From positions 1-44,167 of the forward strand of contig JAKASE010000017.1 of NCBI GenBank assembly GCA_021819135.1: DNA of 44,167 nt, read 5' to 3'. Every line of letters starts with the position of its first letter. The first letter of the stretch is position 1. The translations under genes were made by a program, and so were the position numbers. Source of the stretch: Thermoplasmata archaeon (GTDB lineage Archaea; Thermoplasmatota; Thermoplasmata; Lutacidiplasmatales; UBA184). Positions 23,289 to 32,108 of this stretch are shown piece after piece. The notes below the pieces were generated by a model. The model worked only from the letters and a program-made list of their open reading frames with translations, was not told the origin of the DNA and did not search any database.

Positions 23289-23969
23289 CTACGCGGACTC
23301 GAGCCCCGCCGGTCCGATGCGGAACTCCGCGGCGCCCTCGGGAAGCGACCGGTGCTTGACGAGGACCACCCGCCGGCGGTTCCCCGGCAGGCGGTCGAAC
23401 CGGAGGATCGTCTTCGCCGCGTGGTTGAGGAAGGAGCCTCCGACCGGCTCGAGGGTCCCTTCCCGGACGCTGCGCCAGACCTGGTTCGTGAAGAGGACCG
23501 GTACGTGGGCCCGGAGCGCGGTGCCGATGAGGTCGGCGACGGCCGCCGAGAGGGTCTCCCGAGCATCGTCCTCGTCCGGCCCCGAGATCGAGAGCCGGTA
23601 GTAGAACGTCCCGGAGTCGACCACGATGAGGCCGACCGGCCGCTTCCCCTCCCGCGCGAGCGCGCATGCGGCCGCGACCGCCCGGCCCTCCTCGGCGAGG
23701 TCCTTCGGCGTGGACAGGAGCAGGTGCTTCAGGATGCGATCGAGGTCCTCGGCGGCGATCGCCCGGAGCCGGTCGACGCTGACCCCCTCGGTGTCGATGT
23801 AGAGGACCCATCGGTCCTCCCGGGCCACGCGCGCCGCGACGTCGAGGCAGAAGAGGGTCTTGCCGCTCCCGCCCTCTCCGTAGAGCTCGGTGACACAGTC
23901 GTTCTCGAGCCCGCCCCCGAGGAGCCGGTCGACCGAAAGGATGCCGGTCGCCTGCCGGTCGGGGGGCAT
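23289..23969 (-). CDS. radB: DNA repair and recombination protein RadB
   Basis: RadB is the archaeal RecA/Rad51 paralogue that assists RadA in recombination. The 226-residue chain lacks the N-terminal HhH domain of RadA, as expected. Seen: the LLGGGLENDCVTELYG lead-in, Walker A GEGGSGKT near 31-38, LYIDTEG, Walker B GLIVVDSGTFYYR, and the LFTNQVW loop with a Gln-Val pair. ATG 23969 is preferred over ATG 23987 because a GTACCTTTAC box at about 23993-24002 lies 28 bases before it. It lies 34 bases after the RNase J gene. Confidence 0.93.
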   Translation of the reverse strand: MPPDRQATGILSVDRLLGGGLENDCVTELYGEGGSGKTLFCLDVAARVAREDRWVLYIDTEGVSVDRLRAIAAEDLDRILKHLLLSTPKDLAEEGRAVAAACALAREGKRPVGLIVVDSGTFYYRLSISGPDEDDARETLSAAVADLIGTALRAHVPVLFTNQVWRSVREGTLEPVGGSFLNHAAKTILRFDRLPGNRRRVVLVKHRSLPEGAAEFRIGPAGLESA

Positions 23970-24003
23970 CGCGGCGGTGAGCGGCACCGGAGGGTAAAGG
24001 TAC

Positions 24004-25359
24004 CTAGCGGGCCGGGGGACCGCGGATGGGGGTCGGGCGTCCCAGCTCGGCGAGCGCGACCCCGGGGACCTCCGACCGGAACGCCTCGGGATGCTCGGTA
24101 TGGATCGGGAAGACCGTCGAGGCCCGGACGGATCGGACGATCTCGTAGAGCTCCGAGGCGGAAGCGTGACCGCTCGCGTGCATCTGATGGAAGGAGAGGC
24201 CGAAGTGGTCGAGCCAGTTGTGCATCACCCGGTCGTCGACGTCGTCCTCGGTGAACGGCTCGCTCATCGAGTGGACGAACGGCGTCCCCCGAGGCGGCCG
24301 AAGGTCGATCAGCTCGGGGAAGTGCATCAGGTCGAGCGCGAGGAGGTACCGGGAGCCCTTCGCCCGGACCTCGTCCGAGTCGACCGCGTTCTCGAGGAAC
24401 GGCTTCTCCCAGGTGTAGTAGCGCTTCTTCTTCCGGTGATAGACCACGAGCCCGTCCGTCGCTCCGGGGACCGGCAGGTCGTGTCGTCCGAACCGCGGGG
24501 CGATCGTCTCCAGGAGATGGGCGGTCCGCGCCGAGACCGCGAGCGACCGACCGGCCTCTCTCGCGGCGGCGTAGAGCGTCAGCAGGCGGTCGACGTCGCG
24601 GGGGTACGTGCAGGCGAGCGCCAGGGTCGGCCGCTTCTCGAGGATCCGGTCGACCCCCGATCGGACCCCCTCCTCGGTGAGGTTCTGTCGGGCGTCCGGC
24701 CCAGCCCGGGTCCCTTCCGTGATCAGGACCGCGGGACGCTCCTCGCTCGCGGCCCGGAAGAACGCGTGCGTGTCCTCGCCCCTCGGGCCGTGGTGGCGGA
24801 AGTCCCCCGTGTAGACGACCGTGCCCTCGCTCGTCCGGATCAGGAAGCCGTAGGCGAACGGGATCGAGTGGTCCACGGGGAACGGAACGACCTCGATCCC
24901 GCCGACCCGGACGGGGGTCCGGTCGTGGAAGATGCGGTACGGATGCTCGCCGTAGCGCATCATGGTCGACGTCTCGATCGCCTCCATCATCTCGCGGGTG
25001 CCCGCGCCGACGTGGACGGGAATGTCGGGGTCCACGAGGTGGAGGTAGCCCGCGTGGTCCGCGTGGGCGTGGCTGACGAAGATCCCGTGGACCCGGGGAG
25101 GCTCCCACGCGAGGTCGGCGTCCGCGAGCGCCTCCGCCGAGTAGAGCCCGGGGAGAGGGGGAATCAGCCCGAACTCGAGGAGGTCCTTCGCGGGGCTCGC
25201 CGACCGAGGCTGGAGGTAATCGACGTAGAACTCCTCGTACCGGGGCGAGAACGACGGACCGAAGTCGAACAGGATGCGGTCCGGCCCGTCCTCGATGAGG
25301 ACCTTGTTCCCCCCGATCTCGCGGACCCCTCCGAGAAAGGTCACGGTCGGTGAGCGCAT
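24004..25359 (-). CDS. rnj: beta-CASP ribonuclease (archaeal RNase J type)
   Basis: This is a metallo-beta-lactamase/beta-CASP nuclease, in archaea a 5'-3' exo- or endoribonuclease of mRNA and rRNA processing. The 451-residue chain begins TVTFLGGVREIGGNK, the signature of RNase J. It then shows the HAHADHAG zinc motif near 97-104, a PVDHSIPFAYGF segment, VYTGDFRHHG, a beta-CASP insertion, a HASGHAS motif and the VFPIHTE block near the end. ATG 25359 matches the family N-terminus, and a cttcaaga patch lies 27 bases upstream; the longer start at 25419 has no support. Its place behind exosome genes joins 5'-3' and 3'-5' RNA decay. Confidence 0.92.
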   Translation of the reverse strand: MRSPTVTFLGGVREIGGNKVLIEDGPDRILFDFGPSFSPRYEEFYVDYLQPRSASPAKDLLEFGLIPPLPGLYSAEALADADLAWEPPRVHGIFVSHAHADHAGYLHLVDPDIPVHVGAGTREMMEAIETSTMMRYGEHPYRIFHDRTPVRVGGIEVVPFPVDHSIPFAYGFLIRTSEGTVVYTGDFRHHGPRGEDTHAFFRAASEERPAVLITEGTRAGPDARQNLTEEGVRSGVDRILEKRPTLALACTYPRDVDRLLTLYAAAREAGRSLAVSARTAHLLETIAPRFGRHDLPVPGATDGLVVYHRKKKRYYTWEKPFLENAVDSDEVRAKGSRYLLALDLMHFPELIDLRPPRGTPFVHSMSEPFTEDDVDDRVMHNWLDHFGLSFHQMHASGHASASELYEIVRSVRASTVFPIHTEHPEAFRSEVPGVALAELGRPTPIRGPPAR

Positions 25360-25458
25360 CGCGCGGCGGAACGATCCCCGGCTCTTGAAGGGTCCCGCCC
25401 GCCGGGAAAACGACACCATGGACGCCCCCCTCCGGGGGCACCGAACGCCGGGGCGTCG

Positions 25459-25593
25459 CTACCGCGCCTTCAGAACCTTCTTGACGTTGGGGTGCTCCTT
25501 CGTGAAGATCTTCCCGCCGCAGTTGTCGCAGCGGACCCCGAAGAGGTTCGCGTCGGACGGGAGCGCCTCTCCGCACCGGATGCAGCGGAACAT
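25459..25593 (-). CDS. rpoP: DNA-directed RNA polymerase subunit P (Rpb12-like)
   Basis: This is the small zinc-ribbon subunit of archaeal RNA polymerase. The 44-residue protein starts MFRCIRCGEA, with a first Cys pair at about residues 4 and 7, and has a second pair in RCDNCGGKIF, ending with a basic helix. Length and cysteine spacing match the family. ATG 25593 has its own CTTAAG box 28 bases upstream, placed over the stop of the eL43 gene. Confidence 0.9.
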   Translation of the reverse strand: MFRCIRCGEALPSDANLFGVRCDNCGGKIFTKEHPNVKKVLKAR

Positions 25594-25618
25594 CGTCGGA
25601 TTCGACCGGCGACGGGCC

Positions 25619-25624
25619 CTTAAG
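25619..25624 (-). promoter_or_regulatory. internal CTTAAG promoter box before rpoP
   Basis: CTTAAG reads the same on both strands. It overlaps the TAA stop of the eL43 gene and is centred 28 bases before the rpoP ATG, so rpoP and the genes after it may have their own promoter. Confidence 0.5.
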
Positions 25625-25889
25625 CCTTGCCCGTGCCGACGGGCACCCGTTCGGTCCGCGAGATCGGGGGCGGGGCCTGGAAGGCGTAGGCGTTCGAGGC
25701 GAACCGGGTGCCGCACCGGCGGCACTCGAAGATCCCTGAGGCGACCCGTCGCAGCGTCACGGTCGAGCAGCGGGGGCACGGCGCGTCGCCCCGCGTCCGG
25801 TCGATCTCGAGCACGCGGCGGCGGATCCGGATGCCGTAGCGCGGGCCCATCCAGCCGGTCGAGCCGACCTTCTTCGTCCGCTGGGTCAT
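25620..25889 (-). CDS. rpl37ae: 50S ribosomal protein eL43 (L37Ae)
   Basis: This is a zinc-ribbon protein of the large subunit shared by archaea and eukaryotes. The 89-residue chain begins TKKVGSTGWMGPRYGIRIRRR and has the zinc knuckles CPRC and CRRCG at about residues 38-41 and 56-60. Both Cys pairs are intact. Its ATG overlaps the Rrp42 stop by four bases, the usual archaeal order. Confidence 0.93.
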   Translation of the reverse strand: MTQRTKKVGSTGWMGPRYGIRIRRRVLEIDRTRGDAPCPRCSTVTLRRVASGIFECRRCGTRFASNAYAFQAPPPISRTERVPVGTGKA

Positions 25890-26680
25890 GCCGTCGGTCC
25901 TCCGTTTCGCGCAAACTGCCGCAGACGCTCGCCGTGCTTGAAGGCGCGCCGCACGACCTCTTTGACGTCGTCCGGGGAGAACGCCCCCACGAGACCCTTC
26001 TGCATCGCGACGACCTGGCCGGTCTCATCGGTCGCGACCGTGAGACGGCCCTGGGCCGCCTGCTCCTCGTCGAACGTCGGGTCGACGACGATCGTGTCGC
26101 CGAGGCGGACGAACGTGCACTCGATCGGAAGGTGCTGGACCTCGAGCGGGTAGTCGGCCTCTCCGACCCCGAGACGCTTCGCCGGGACGGTCGCGTGGGC
26201 GAGCGCCGTCACGGCGGCAAGCAGCGACGCGTCGATCAGGTTGCCGTCGTGGTCGAGGACATGGACGTCGGTGTAGCAGACCCAGGACTTCTCGCCCGGC
26301 GTGACGCACAGCTTCGTGAGATCGATCGTCTCGGCGGCGCGGATCGCCCGGTCGACGACGCGTGAGACCTCGATCGCCCAGGGTTGGGGCGGACCCGGCT
26401 CGAACGTCGGGTTCGACAGCGGGATCAGCTCGGCGTTGGTCGTCAGGACCCCCGCGTTCGGGGTGTCGGGGAACGGCTTCCCCGGCTCGAGCTTGATCCC
26501 GGCGAGCACCGCGGTGTTGCCGAGACGCACGAGGGCCGAGCCATCGGCCGACACGACGAACCCGGGCTCGATCGAGATCTTCCGGTACTCGTCAGGGCTC
26601 CGGCCATCGAGGCGCTTTCCTGCGGCCGCGAGGTCGAGGATATGGGTCGTGCGGATCTCCGCCGCCGCTTCCGCGCTCAT
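25886..26680 (-). CDS. rrp42: exosome subunit Rrp42 (RNase PH fold, non-catalytic)
   Basis: Rrp42 forms the hexameric ring of the archaeal exosome with Rrp41. It binds RNA but lacks the phosphorolytic residues. The 264-residue chain shows GKRLDGRSPDEYRKI, SALVRLGNTAVLAGIKLE, a DLTKLCVTPGEKSWVCYTDV segment, DHDGNLIDASLLAAVTAL and the TVATDETGQVVAMQK strand pair. ATG 26680 overlaps the Rrp41 stop (ATGA); the longer open frame upstream is a shadow of rrp41. Confidence 0.95.
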   Translation of the reverse strand: MSAEAAAEIRTTHILDLAAAGKRLDGRSPDEYRKISIEPGFVVSADGSALVRLGNTAVLAGIKLEPGKPFPDTPNAGVLTTNAELIPLSNPTFEPGPPQPWAIEVSRVVDRAIRAAETIDLTKLCVTPGEKSWVCYTDVHVLDHDGNLIDASLLAAVTALAHATVPAKRLGVGEADYPLEVQHLPIECTFVRLGDTIVVDPTFDEEQAAQGRLTVATDETGQVVAMQKGLVGAFSPDDVKEVVRRAFKHGERLRQFARNGGPTA

Positions 26681-27429
26681 GCCGACTCCCCGTGCGCAGG
26701 CTCGATCGCATAGCGCTCGCGGAGCGCCTGCTTCATCGTCTCGTAGATGTCGCGGCAGCCCTTCACGCCGAGGTCGAGGGCCCGTGCGAGCTCGTCCTCG
26801 CTCATGTGTCCCTCCATCTGGAGGAGCACGAGGCGACCGGACTGCGGGACGAGGGCCATGGGGAGGTCCGCCTCCCCGTAATTGTCCTCCTCCTTCTTGA
26901 GGTCGAGCGCGATCGCGCCGCCCACCTTGCCGACGGCGACCGCGGGCAACAGGTCGACCATCGGGATCCCGGCGTCGGCGAGCGCGACCGAGGCCGCCAC
27001 GAGCCCCGCGCACCGGGTGCCCGCGTTCGCCTGGAGGACCTCGATGTAGATGTCGATGCTCGTCCGGGGGAACTCCTCGGCGAACACGACCGACTCGAAC
27101 GCCTCGCCGATCACCTTCGAGATCTCCTGCGAGCGCCGGTCGATGCCCGGCCGCTTTCGTTCATCCACCGAGAACGCCGCCATGTTGTAGCGGCACTGGA
27201 TGACCGCCTTGTCGTTCTGCTGGAGATGCCGCGGGTGGACCTCCCGGGGCCCGTAGACCGCAGCCATGACCTTGTTCGCGCCCCACTCCACGAACGCCGA
27301 CCCGTCGGCCTGATGGAGGGCTCCGGCCTGGATGCGGAGCGGCCTCAGCTCGTCCAGCTTCCGTCCGTCGATCCGCAACCCTTCCGGGCTCAGCAGGACC
27401 GGCACCTCTTTCGCTCCTACGCTTCCCAT
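26677..27429 (-). CDS. rrp41: exosome subunit Rrp41 (catalytic RNase PH)
   Basis: Rrp41 carries the phosphorolytic 3'-5' active site of the exosome ring. The 250-residue chain shows LRIDGRKLDELRPL, FVEWGANKVMAAVYGPREVHPRH, a CRYNMAAFSVDERKR segment with phosphate/RNA-binding arginines, EVLQANAGTRCAG, and the catalytic acidic stretch ALDLKKEEDNYGEADLP. It lies 27 bases after rrp4 and is coupled to rrp42 by overlap. Confidence 0.96.
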   Translation of the reverse strand: MGSVGAKEVPVLLSPEGLRIDGRKLDELRPLRIQAGALHQADGSAFVEWGANKVMAAVYGPREVHPRHLQQNDKAVIQCRYNMAAFSVDERKRPGIDRRSQEISKVIGEAFESVVFAEEFPRTSIDIYIEVLQANAGTRCAGLVAASVALADAGIPMVDLLPAVAVGKVGGAIALDLKKEEDNYGEADLPMALVPQSGRLVLLQMEGHMSEDELARALDLGVKGCRDIYETMKQALRERYAIEPAHGESA

Positions 27430-27456
27430 ACGCTTCTCTCCTGGACTGTGATCCCG

Positions 27457-28317
27457 TCAGTGGGGCTCGGACCCCTCGGGTCCCGGGCCGACGTCGGATT
27501 CCTCCTCGGCCCCGTCGCCCGATTCGAACTCCTCTTCCACGCGGTCGCGGGAGCTCCCCTCGCGCTCCGGAGCCTCCGGTCCCTCCGGCTGGGTCGGCCG
27601 CGTCGACCTCAGGTAGCTCTCGACCCGCTCCGTGAGGCCGCTGCGCTGGCCTTCCTCATCGATCAGCCGTAGGACATCGGAGACGCGCCGGATCGCCTCG
27701 GGCGACCCGTCGACCCAGACGCGGCCGTTCTGGCCCACGGCGATCTTCGCGCCGGTGTGCCGTCCGATCGTATCGACCATCGAGCCCCCGCGGCCGACGA
27801 CCCGGGGCACCCGCGCCGGCGAGATGTGCACGATCGTGCCGCCCTCGAGCTTGCCGAGGCGCTCGCCGTTCATCGTGACCCCGATGCGACCCGTGGCCTC
27901 GAGACTTTCGACCCGGACGATCACGGCGTCGCCGACCCGGAGATACCGGTCGGTCTCGCCCACATCGATCTTCCAGGGGGTCCCGGTCATGTGGAGCGGG
28001 GCCCAGCGGGGCGCCCCGATGTCGAGGAGCCAGAACGTGGTCTGCACATCGGTCACGATGCCGACCACCACGTCGTCCGGGTGCGGGATGTACCGCCCCG
28101 AGAGCGGGACGACCTGCACGACCGGCGGGCGGGGCGAGAGCAGGCCGAGCACGCTCGCGAAGACCTTGCCGCCGACCCGATAGGTCCCGGGCCCCGGTTT
28201 CAGGCCGTGGCTCGGTATCTCTTCGCCGGGAAGTACTAGTACCCGTTCGCCGGACGGGGGCGAGGGGCCTCCCTCGCGTCCACGCCGCCGGCGCCCGGGC
28301 CGATGGCCACGTGACAT
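27457..28317 (-). CDS. rrp4: exosome cap subunit Rrp4 (S1/KH)
   Basis: Rrp4 caps the exosome ring and binds RNA. The 286-residue chain has a basic disordered N-terminus (1-22), the N-terminal domain beginning VLVLPGEEIP, an S1 domain (about 80-155, VVVGIVTDVQTTFWLLDIGA), and a KH domain with VPRVVGRGGSMVDTIGRHTGAKI (about 175-205). A long acidic tail of about 50 residues (EEEFESGDGAEEE) is longer than in many relatives. An AT box (gttaaatag on this strand) at 28355-28364 lies about 42 bases before the ATG. Confidence 0.94.
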   Translation of the reverse strand: MSRGHRPGRRRRGREGGPSPPSGERVLVLPGEEIPSHGLKPGPGTYRVGGKVFASVLGLLSPRPPVVQVVPLSGRYIPHPDDVVVGIVTDVQTTFWLLDIGAPRWAPLHMTGTPWKIDVGETDRYLRVGDAVIVRVESLEATGRIGVTMNGERLGKLEGGTIVHISPARVPRVVGRGGSMVDTIGRHTGAKIAVGQNGRVWVDGSPEAIRRVSDVLRLIDEEGQRSGLTERVESYLRSTRPTQPEGPEAPEREGSSRDRVEEEFESGDGAEEESDVGPGPEGSEPH

Positions 28318-28353
28318 GTTTCCTGCTGCACCGCGGCGCTCGACCGATGTGCC

Positions 28354-29049
28354 CTATTTAACTAACGCGGTCTCGGCGGTACCCTTCGTGCGGGCGCTCA
28401 GCTTCTCGTAGAGCTCGGTCTGCATGCCGGCGGGGATCTCGACCACGCCGCTCCAGGACCCATCCGAGAGCCACTGCTCCTCGAGGAGCCGCCCGAGACC
28501 CTTCACCTCGCCGATCACGCGGGGGTAATGCTGGCCGGGGAGCTTGACCCGGACCTTCACGACGTCGAGGCGGATCGGGATCAGGGGCCGAAGCTTCGCG
28601 AGCACCTCCTGGACCTGGGCGTCGACCGGCTTGAACGGGTCGATGTGGACCTTCGCTTCGGCCATCGCGGACTCGATGCGCGCCGGCGGATGGGGGGCAC
28701 CGGTCTGCGGGTTCATCGCGTTCCGGGCGATCATGGCGACGATCTGGCGGTGCTTCGCCGCCTGGAGCTTGTGACGTTGCTCGGTGGTGACCTGGACCTC
28801 GCCCTTCCGAACGATCTGTTTCGCGATCTCGGCGACGTTCCGGGTGTGGAACGTCTTCTCGAGGTGCTCGTCGGAGATCTTGTCGCCCTTCTTCGCGTCC
28901 TTGAAGATCTGGTCGAGGGCAAGCCGGTCGGAGAGGTCGATGTCCTTGCCGTCCTTGATCTCCTGGACCGCCTCGGGGTCGACGAGCACCTCGAAGCGGG
29001 AACCCCCGGTCTCCCACCTCGCGATTACGGCGTCGTCAACCTTGACCAT
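28354..29049 (-). CDS. sdo1: SBDS/Sdo1 ribosome maturation protein
   Basis: SBDS releases the anti-association factor IF6 from new large subunits. The 231-residue chain shows the FYSH domain (VKVDDAVIARWETGGSRFEVLV and KGDKISDEHLEKTF), the helical domain (EVQVTTEQRHKLQAAKHRQIV, PHPPARIESAMAEAKVHID) and the C-terminal ferredoxin-like domain. All three domains are complete. It lies 23 bases after psmA, in the conserved proteasome-SBDS-exosome order of archaea. Confidence 0.95.
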   Translation of the reverse strand: MVKVDDAVIARWETGGSRFEVLVDPEAVQEIKDGKDIDLSDRLALDQIFKDAKKGDKISDEHLEKTFHTRNVAEIAKQIVRKGEVQVTTEQRHKLQAAKHRQIVAMIARNAMNPQTGAPHPPARIESAMAEAKVHIDPFKPVDAQVQEVLAKLRPLIPIRLDVVKVRVKLPGQHYPRVIGEVKGLGRLLEEQWLSDGSWSGVVEIPAGMQTELYEKLSARTKGTAETALVK

Positions 29050-29072
29050 GGGGCCGCTCGGGCGCGGCGAGA

Positions 29073-29828
29073 CTAGGCGCGACCGCTCTTACCCGTTTGC
29101 CCGGCCGGTCCGAGACGGCCGACGTACTTCTGGATCTCGTCATTGGGGAGCCGGGTCATCCCGACGTCCCGCTGGACCGTGCAGACCTCGACCTGGGCGA
29201 GGCTCCCGCCCTCGTCGAGCCCGGCCCGTAGTCCCTCGAGCGCGAGGAGGATCGCGCTGTCGCGGTCCATCCCGGCCCGGTACTTCTGCTCGAAGAGCTC
29301 CATCACGGGGCCCTTGTTGCCGCCGGTGCTCGCCGCCTTGAAGCTCGTCAGCGAGCCGGACGGTTCGGTCTCGAAGAGGTGGATCCCCGAATCGTCGTAT
29401 CCGCCGACGAGGAGCGCGGTACCGAAGGGGCGGACCCCGCCGAACTGGGTGTACTGCTGCTTATAGTCGCAGATCCGGCGCACGAGCAGCTCGACCGACA
29501 TCGGCTCGGCGTACGTGACGCGGTTGATCTGCGCCGAGAGCCGCGCATAATCGACGAGGACCCGGGCGTCGGCGACCAAGCCGGCTGTCGCGCAGGCGAT
29601 GTTCTCGTCGATCTGGTGGATCTTCTCGAGGCTCGACGGTTCGGCGAGCTTCGGGTTCGGGATGCGCCGGTCGGCGATCAGCACCACCCCGTCCGAGTAG
29701 ACGACCCCGGCGGTGGTCGCTCCGCGACGGACCGCCTCGCGAGCGTACTCGACTTGGAAGAGACGGCCGTCCGGAGAGAAGACGGTGATCGCCCGGTCGT
29801 AGGCCATCTGGCCCGGTTGCATCTCCAT
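29073..29828 (-). CDS. psmA: 20S proteasome alpha subunit
   Basis: This subunit forms the outer gating rings of the 20S core. The 251-residue protein starts with QPGQMAYDRAITVFSPDGRLFQVEYA, the gate and alpha-type N-terminal helix, close to Thermoplasma. It shows ATAGLVADARVLVDYAR, YTQFGGVRPFGTALL and the ETEPSGSLTSFKA segment. As expected for an alpha subunit it has no catalytic Thr. It is the first gene of the long minus-strand cluster, with a GTTATAAA box about 36 bases before ATG 29828. No PAN or beta subunit gene is in the window. Confidence 0.97.
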   Translation of the reverse strand: MEMQPGQMAYDRAITVFSPDGRLFQVEYAREAVRRGATTAGVVYSDGVVLIADRRIPNPKLAEPSSLEKIHQIDENIACATAGLVADARVLVDYARLSAQINRVTYAEPMSVELLVRRICDYKQQYTQFGGVRPFGTALLVGGYDDSGIHLFETEPSGSLTSFKAASTGGNKGPVMELFEQKYRAGMDRDSAILLALEGLRAGLDEGGSLAQVEVCTVQRDVGMTRLPNDEIQKYVGRLGPAGQTGKSGRA

Positions 29829-29860
29829 GCGCGCTGCCTCGGCCCGGCACTGAGGTCCCC

Positions 29861-29868
29861 TTTATAAC
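29861..29868 (-). promoter_or_regulatory. TATA box of the psmA-exosome cluster
   Basis: On the minus strand it reads GTTATAAA, a near-ideal archaeal TATA box, centred about 36 bases before the psmA ATG. It likely drives the whole psmA-to-rrp42 run. Confidence 0.65.
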
Positions 29869-29981
29869 GGGAACCCGGGGAGTAACGCTCCGGTACGTCG
29901 GTTACGGTACTCCCGCAGGACGCCGTGTCGGGCTCCCGGGGCGCCGCCAAACCTATGAGCGATGGCGGAAGGTGAGCGCCG

Positions 29982-32108
29982 ATGGTGCCGGAGCCGGAGC
30001 CAGAGTCCCGCCGCGGAGGCTGGCGGCTGGCCCGCGAGACCTCCGCGTACCTGCGGAGCGCGGCCGAGCAGGCGATCGACTGGCATCCGTGGGGCGCCGA
30101 GGCGTTCGATATCGCGCAACGGACCGGCCGACCCATCCTGCTCGACGTCGGCGCCTCCTGGTGCCACTGGTGCCACGTGATGGACGAGGGGACCTACTCC
30201 GACCCCGAGGTCGCGCGTCTCCTGGGGCAGCACTTCGTGGCCGTGAAGGTCGACCGGGACCAGAACCCCGAGATCGACCGCCGCTACCAGCGCCAGGTGA
30301 ACGTGCTTACCGGGGAAGGGGGCTGGCCCCTTACGGCCTTCCTCACCCCGGCGGGCGAGGTGTTCCTCGGCGGTACGTATTTCCCCGCGACGGATGGTCA
30401 CGGACGGCCCGGCTTCCGCCGGGTCCTGAAGGAGGTCGCTCGGGTCTGGAAGGAGGAGCCCGAGCGGGTCCGGGAAAACGCCTCGGCGGTCAAGGGGGCC
30501 CTAGGGCGACTCGCCGCAGCCCGGGCCGGTTCGCGCGCGCCGAAAGCGAACGGCCTCTCCGCCTTCGCCTCTGGCGTGGTCCAGGAGATCCGGTCGAGCG
30601 TGGACCCGGTGAACGCCGGCTTCGGGGGTGCCCCGAAGTTCCCCCACCCGACCGCGATCGCGCTCCTTCTGTGGGACGCCTTTTCCCGCGGAGAAGCCGC
30701 GAGCGCCGACCGGGCGCGCGAGACCCTGCTCCGGATGGCCGATGGGGGCATGTACGACCAGGTCGGGGGCGGGTTCCACCGGTACTCGGTCGACGAGGCG
30801 TGGCACATCCCTCATTTCGAGAAGATGGCCGTGGACAACGCCGCCCTCCTCTCCGTCTACGTCGAGGGCGCCCAACGGTTCGGCGAACCGCGTTTCGACG
30901 AGGTGATCCGGGGCACGATCGGGTGGGTCCGCGAGGTCCTCGCCGATCCCGCCGGGGGGTTCGGGGCGAGCCAGGACGCCGACAATGCTCCCGGCGATGA
31001 CGGAAGCTATTTCACCTGGACCCGTGCGGAGCTCCGAGAAGCCCTCCCGCCCGCGGAGCACCGGCTCCTGAGCCGGTTCTTCGGGGTCGATACGGACGGT
31101 CGGATGCCGCACGATCCCGATCGGAACGTCCTCTTCCGTCTCCTGCCGCTCGCCGAGGCCGCCGAGGGCCTCGAGCTCCCCGGTGGGCCGGAGTCGGCGC
31201 TCTCCACCGGGATCGAAACGCTTCGCCGCGTGCGCGGGAAACGGCCGACCCCGACGGTCGACCGCGCGATCTACGCCGATCTGAACGGCCGGCTGATCGC
31301 GGGCCTCGCGCGCGCCGGGGCCTACCTCGGCGACGAGTCGGTCCTGGCGGACGCCCGCCGCGCGGCCGACCGACTCCTGCGCGACGCCTACCGTCCCCGG
31401 ACCGGGATCGCACACCGTCTCGACCCGGCGGGGCCGGTCGGCTTCGGCCTCCTCGAGGACCAGGTCGCCTTCGCGACCGGTCTCCTCGAGCTCGGCGGCG
31501 CGCTCGCCGAGCCGGCCTACCTCACACCGGCGGTCTCCCTGCTCGAGCTCATCGACCGGGAGTTCCGGGGCGAGGACGGGCTGCTCCGGGACGTCGCCCC
31601 GCACCTCTACGACGGACCCGGCGTCGGGGGCGTCGGCGAGCCGTCGTACCCCCTCGAGGACTCCCCTCACCTCTCGGCGAACGCCGGGGCGGCGCTGGCG
31701 TTCCTGCGACTCTCGGCGCTCGTTCACGACGATCGCTGGACGGAGAAGGCCCGCGCCCTCGTCACGGCGATGTCCTCGCGCATCGGGAACGGCGGCCTGT
31801 TCGCCGCGGGTGCCGCGCTCGCAGCCGGGTGGCTCGAGACCTCCCCCGCCTCGGTCGTGATCGAGGGCTCGGGCCCCGCCGCCGAAGCGCTCGCTCGGGC
31901 CGCCCGGCGCGCCTGGCACCCGAACGTCTGGGTCTTCGAGGGTTTCCCGCCGGCCCCGTTCTCGGGAGCGGGGGAGACCGGGACAGAAGACCGCGAGGGC
32001 GCGCCCCGGGCTCTCGTCTGCTTCGGAACCGCCTGCGCGCCGCCGGTCGCCGCGCCGGAAGCGATCGCGCCGCTCCTCGCCACCGGTGGCCGCCCTACCA
32101 CGACGTAG
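29982..32108 (+). CDS. DUF255/YyaL-type protein with thioredoxin-like domain
   Basis: This 708-residue protein belongs to the YyaL/SPATA20 family. It has an N-terminal thioredoxin-like domain with SWCHWCHVM (CxxC near 60-63) and an (alpha/alpha)6 barrel resembling N-acylglucosamine epimerases. Seen: GWPLTAFLTP, GGTYFP, YDQVGGGFHRYSVDEAW, PHFEKMAVDNA and SQDADN. The biochemical role of the family is not settled; a redox or sugar-linked function is suggested by the two domains. ATG 29982 is supported by an AAACCTATG patch 29 bases upstream. It is divergent from psmA. Confidence 0.88.
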   Translation: MVPEPEPESRRGGWRLARETSAYLRSAAEQAIDWHPWGAEAFDIAQRTGRPILLDVGASWCHWCHVMDEGTYSDPEVARLLGQHFVAVKVDRDQNPEIDRRYQRQVNVLTGEGGWPLTAFLTPAGEVFLGGTYFPATDGHGRPGFRRVLKEVARVWKEEPERVRENASAVKGALGRLAAARAGSRAPKANGLSAFASGVVQEIRSSVDPVNAGFGGAPKFPHPTAIALLLWDAFSRGEAASADRARETLLRMADGGMYDQVGGGFHRYSVDEAWHIPHFEKMAVDNAALLSVYVEGAQRFGEPRFDEVIRGTIGWVREVLADPAGGFGASQDADNAPGDDGSYFTWTRAELREALPPAEHRLLSRFFGVDTDGRMPHDPDRNVLFRLLPLAEAAEGLELPGGPESALSTGIETLRRVRGKRPTPTVDRAIYADLNGRLIAGLARAGAYLGDESVLADARRAADRLLRDAYRPRTGIAHRLDPAGPVGFGLLEDQVAFATGLLELGGALAEPAYLTPAVSLLELIDREFRGEDGLLRDVAPHLYDGPGVGGVGEPSYPLEDSPHLSANAGAALAFLRLSALVHDDRWTEKARALVTAMSSRIGNGGLFAAGAALAAGWLETSPASVVIEGSGPAAEALARAARRAWHPNVWVFEGFPPAPFSGAGETGTEDREGAPRALVCFGTACAPPVAAPEAIAPLLATGGRPTTT

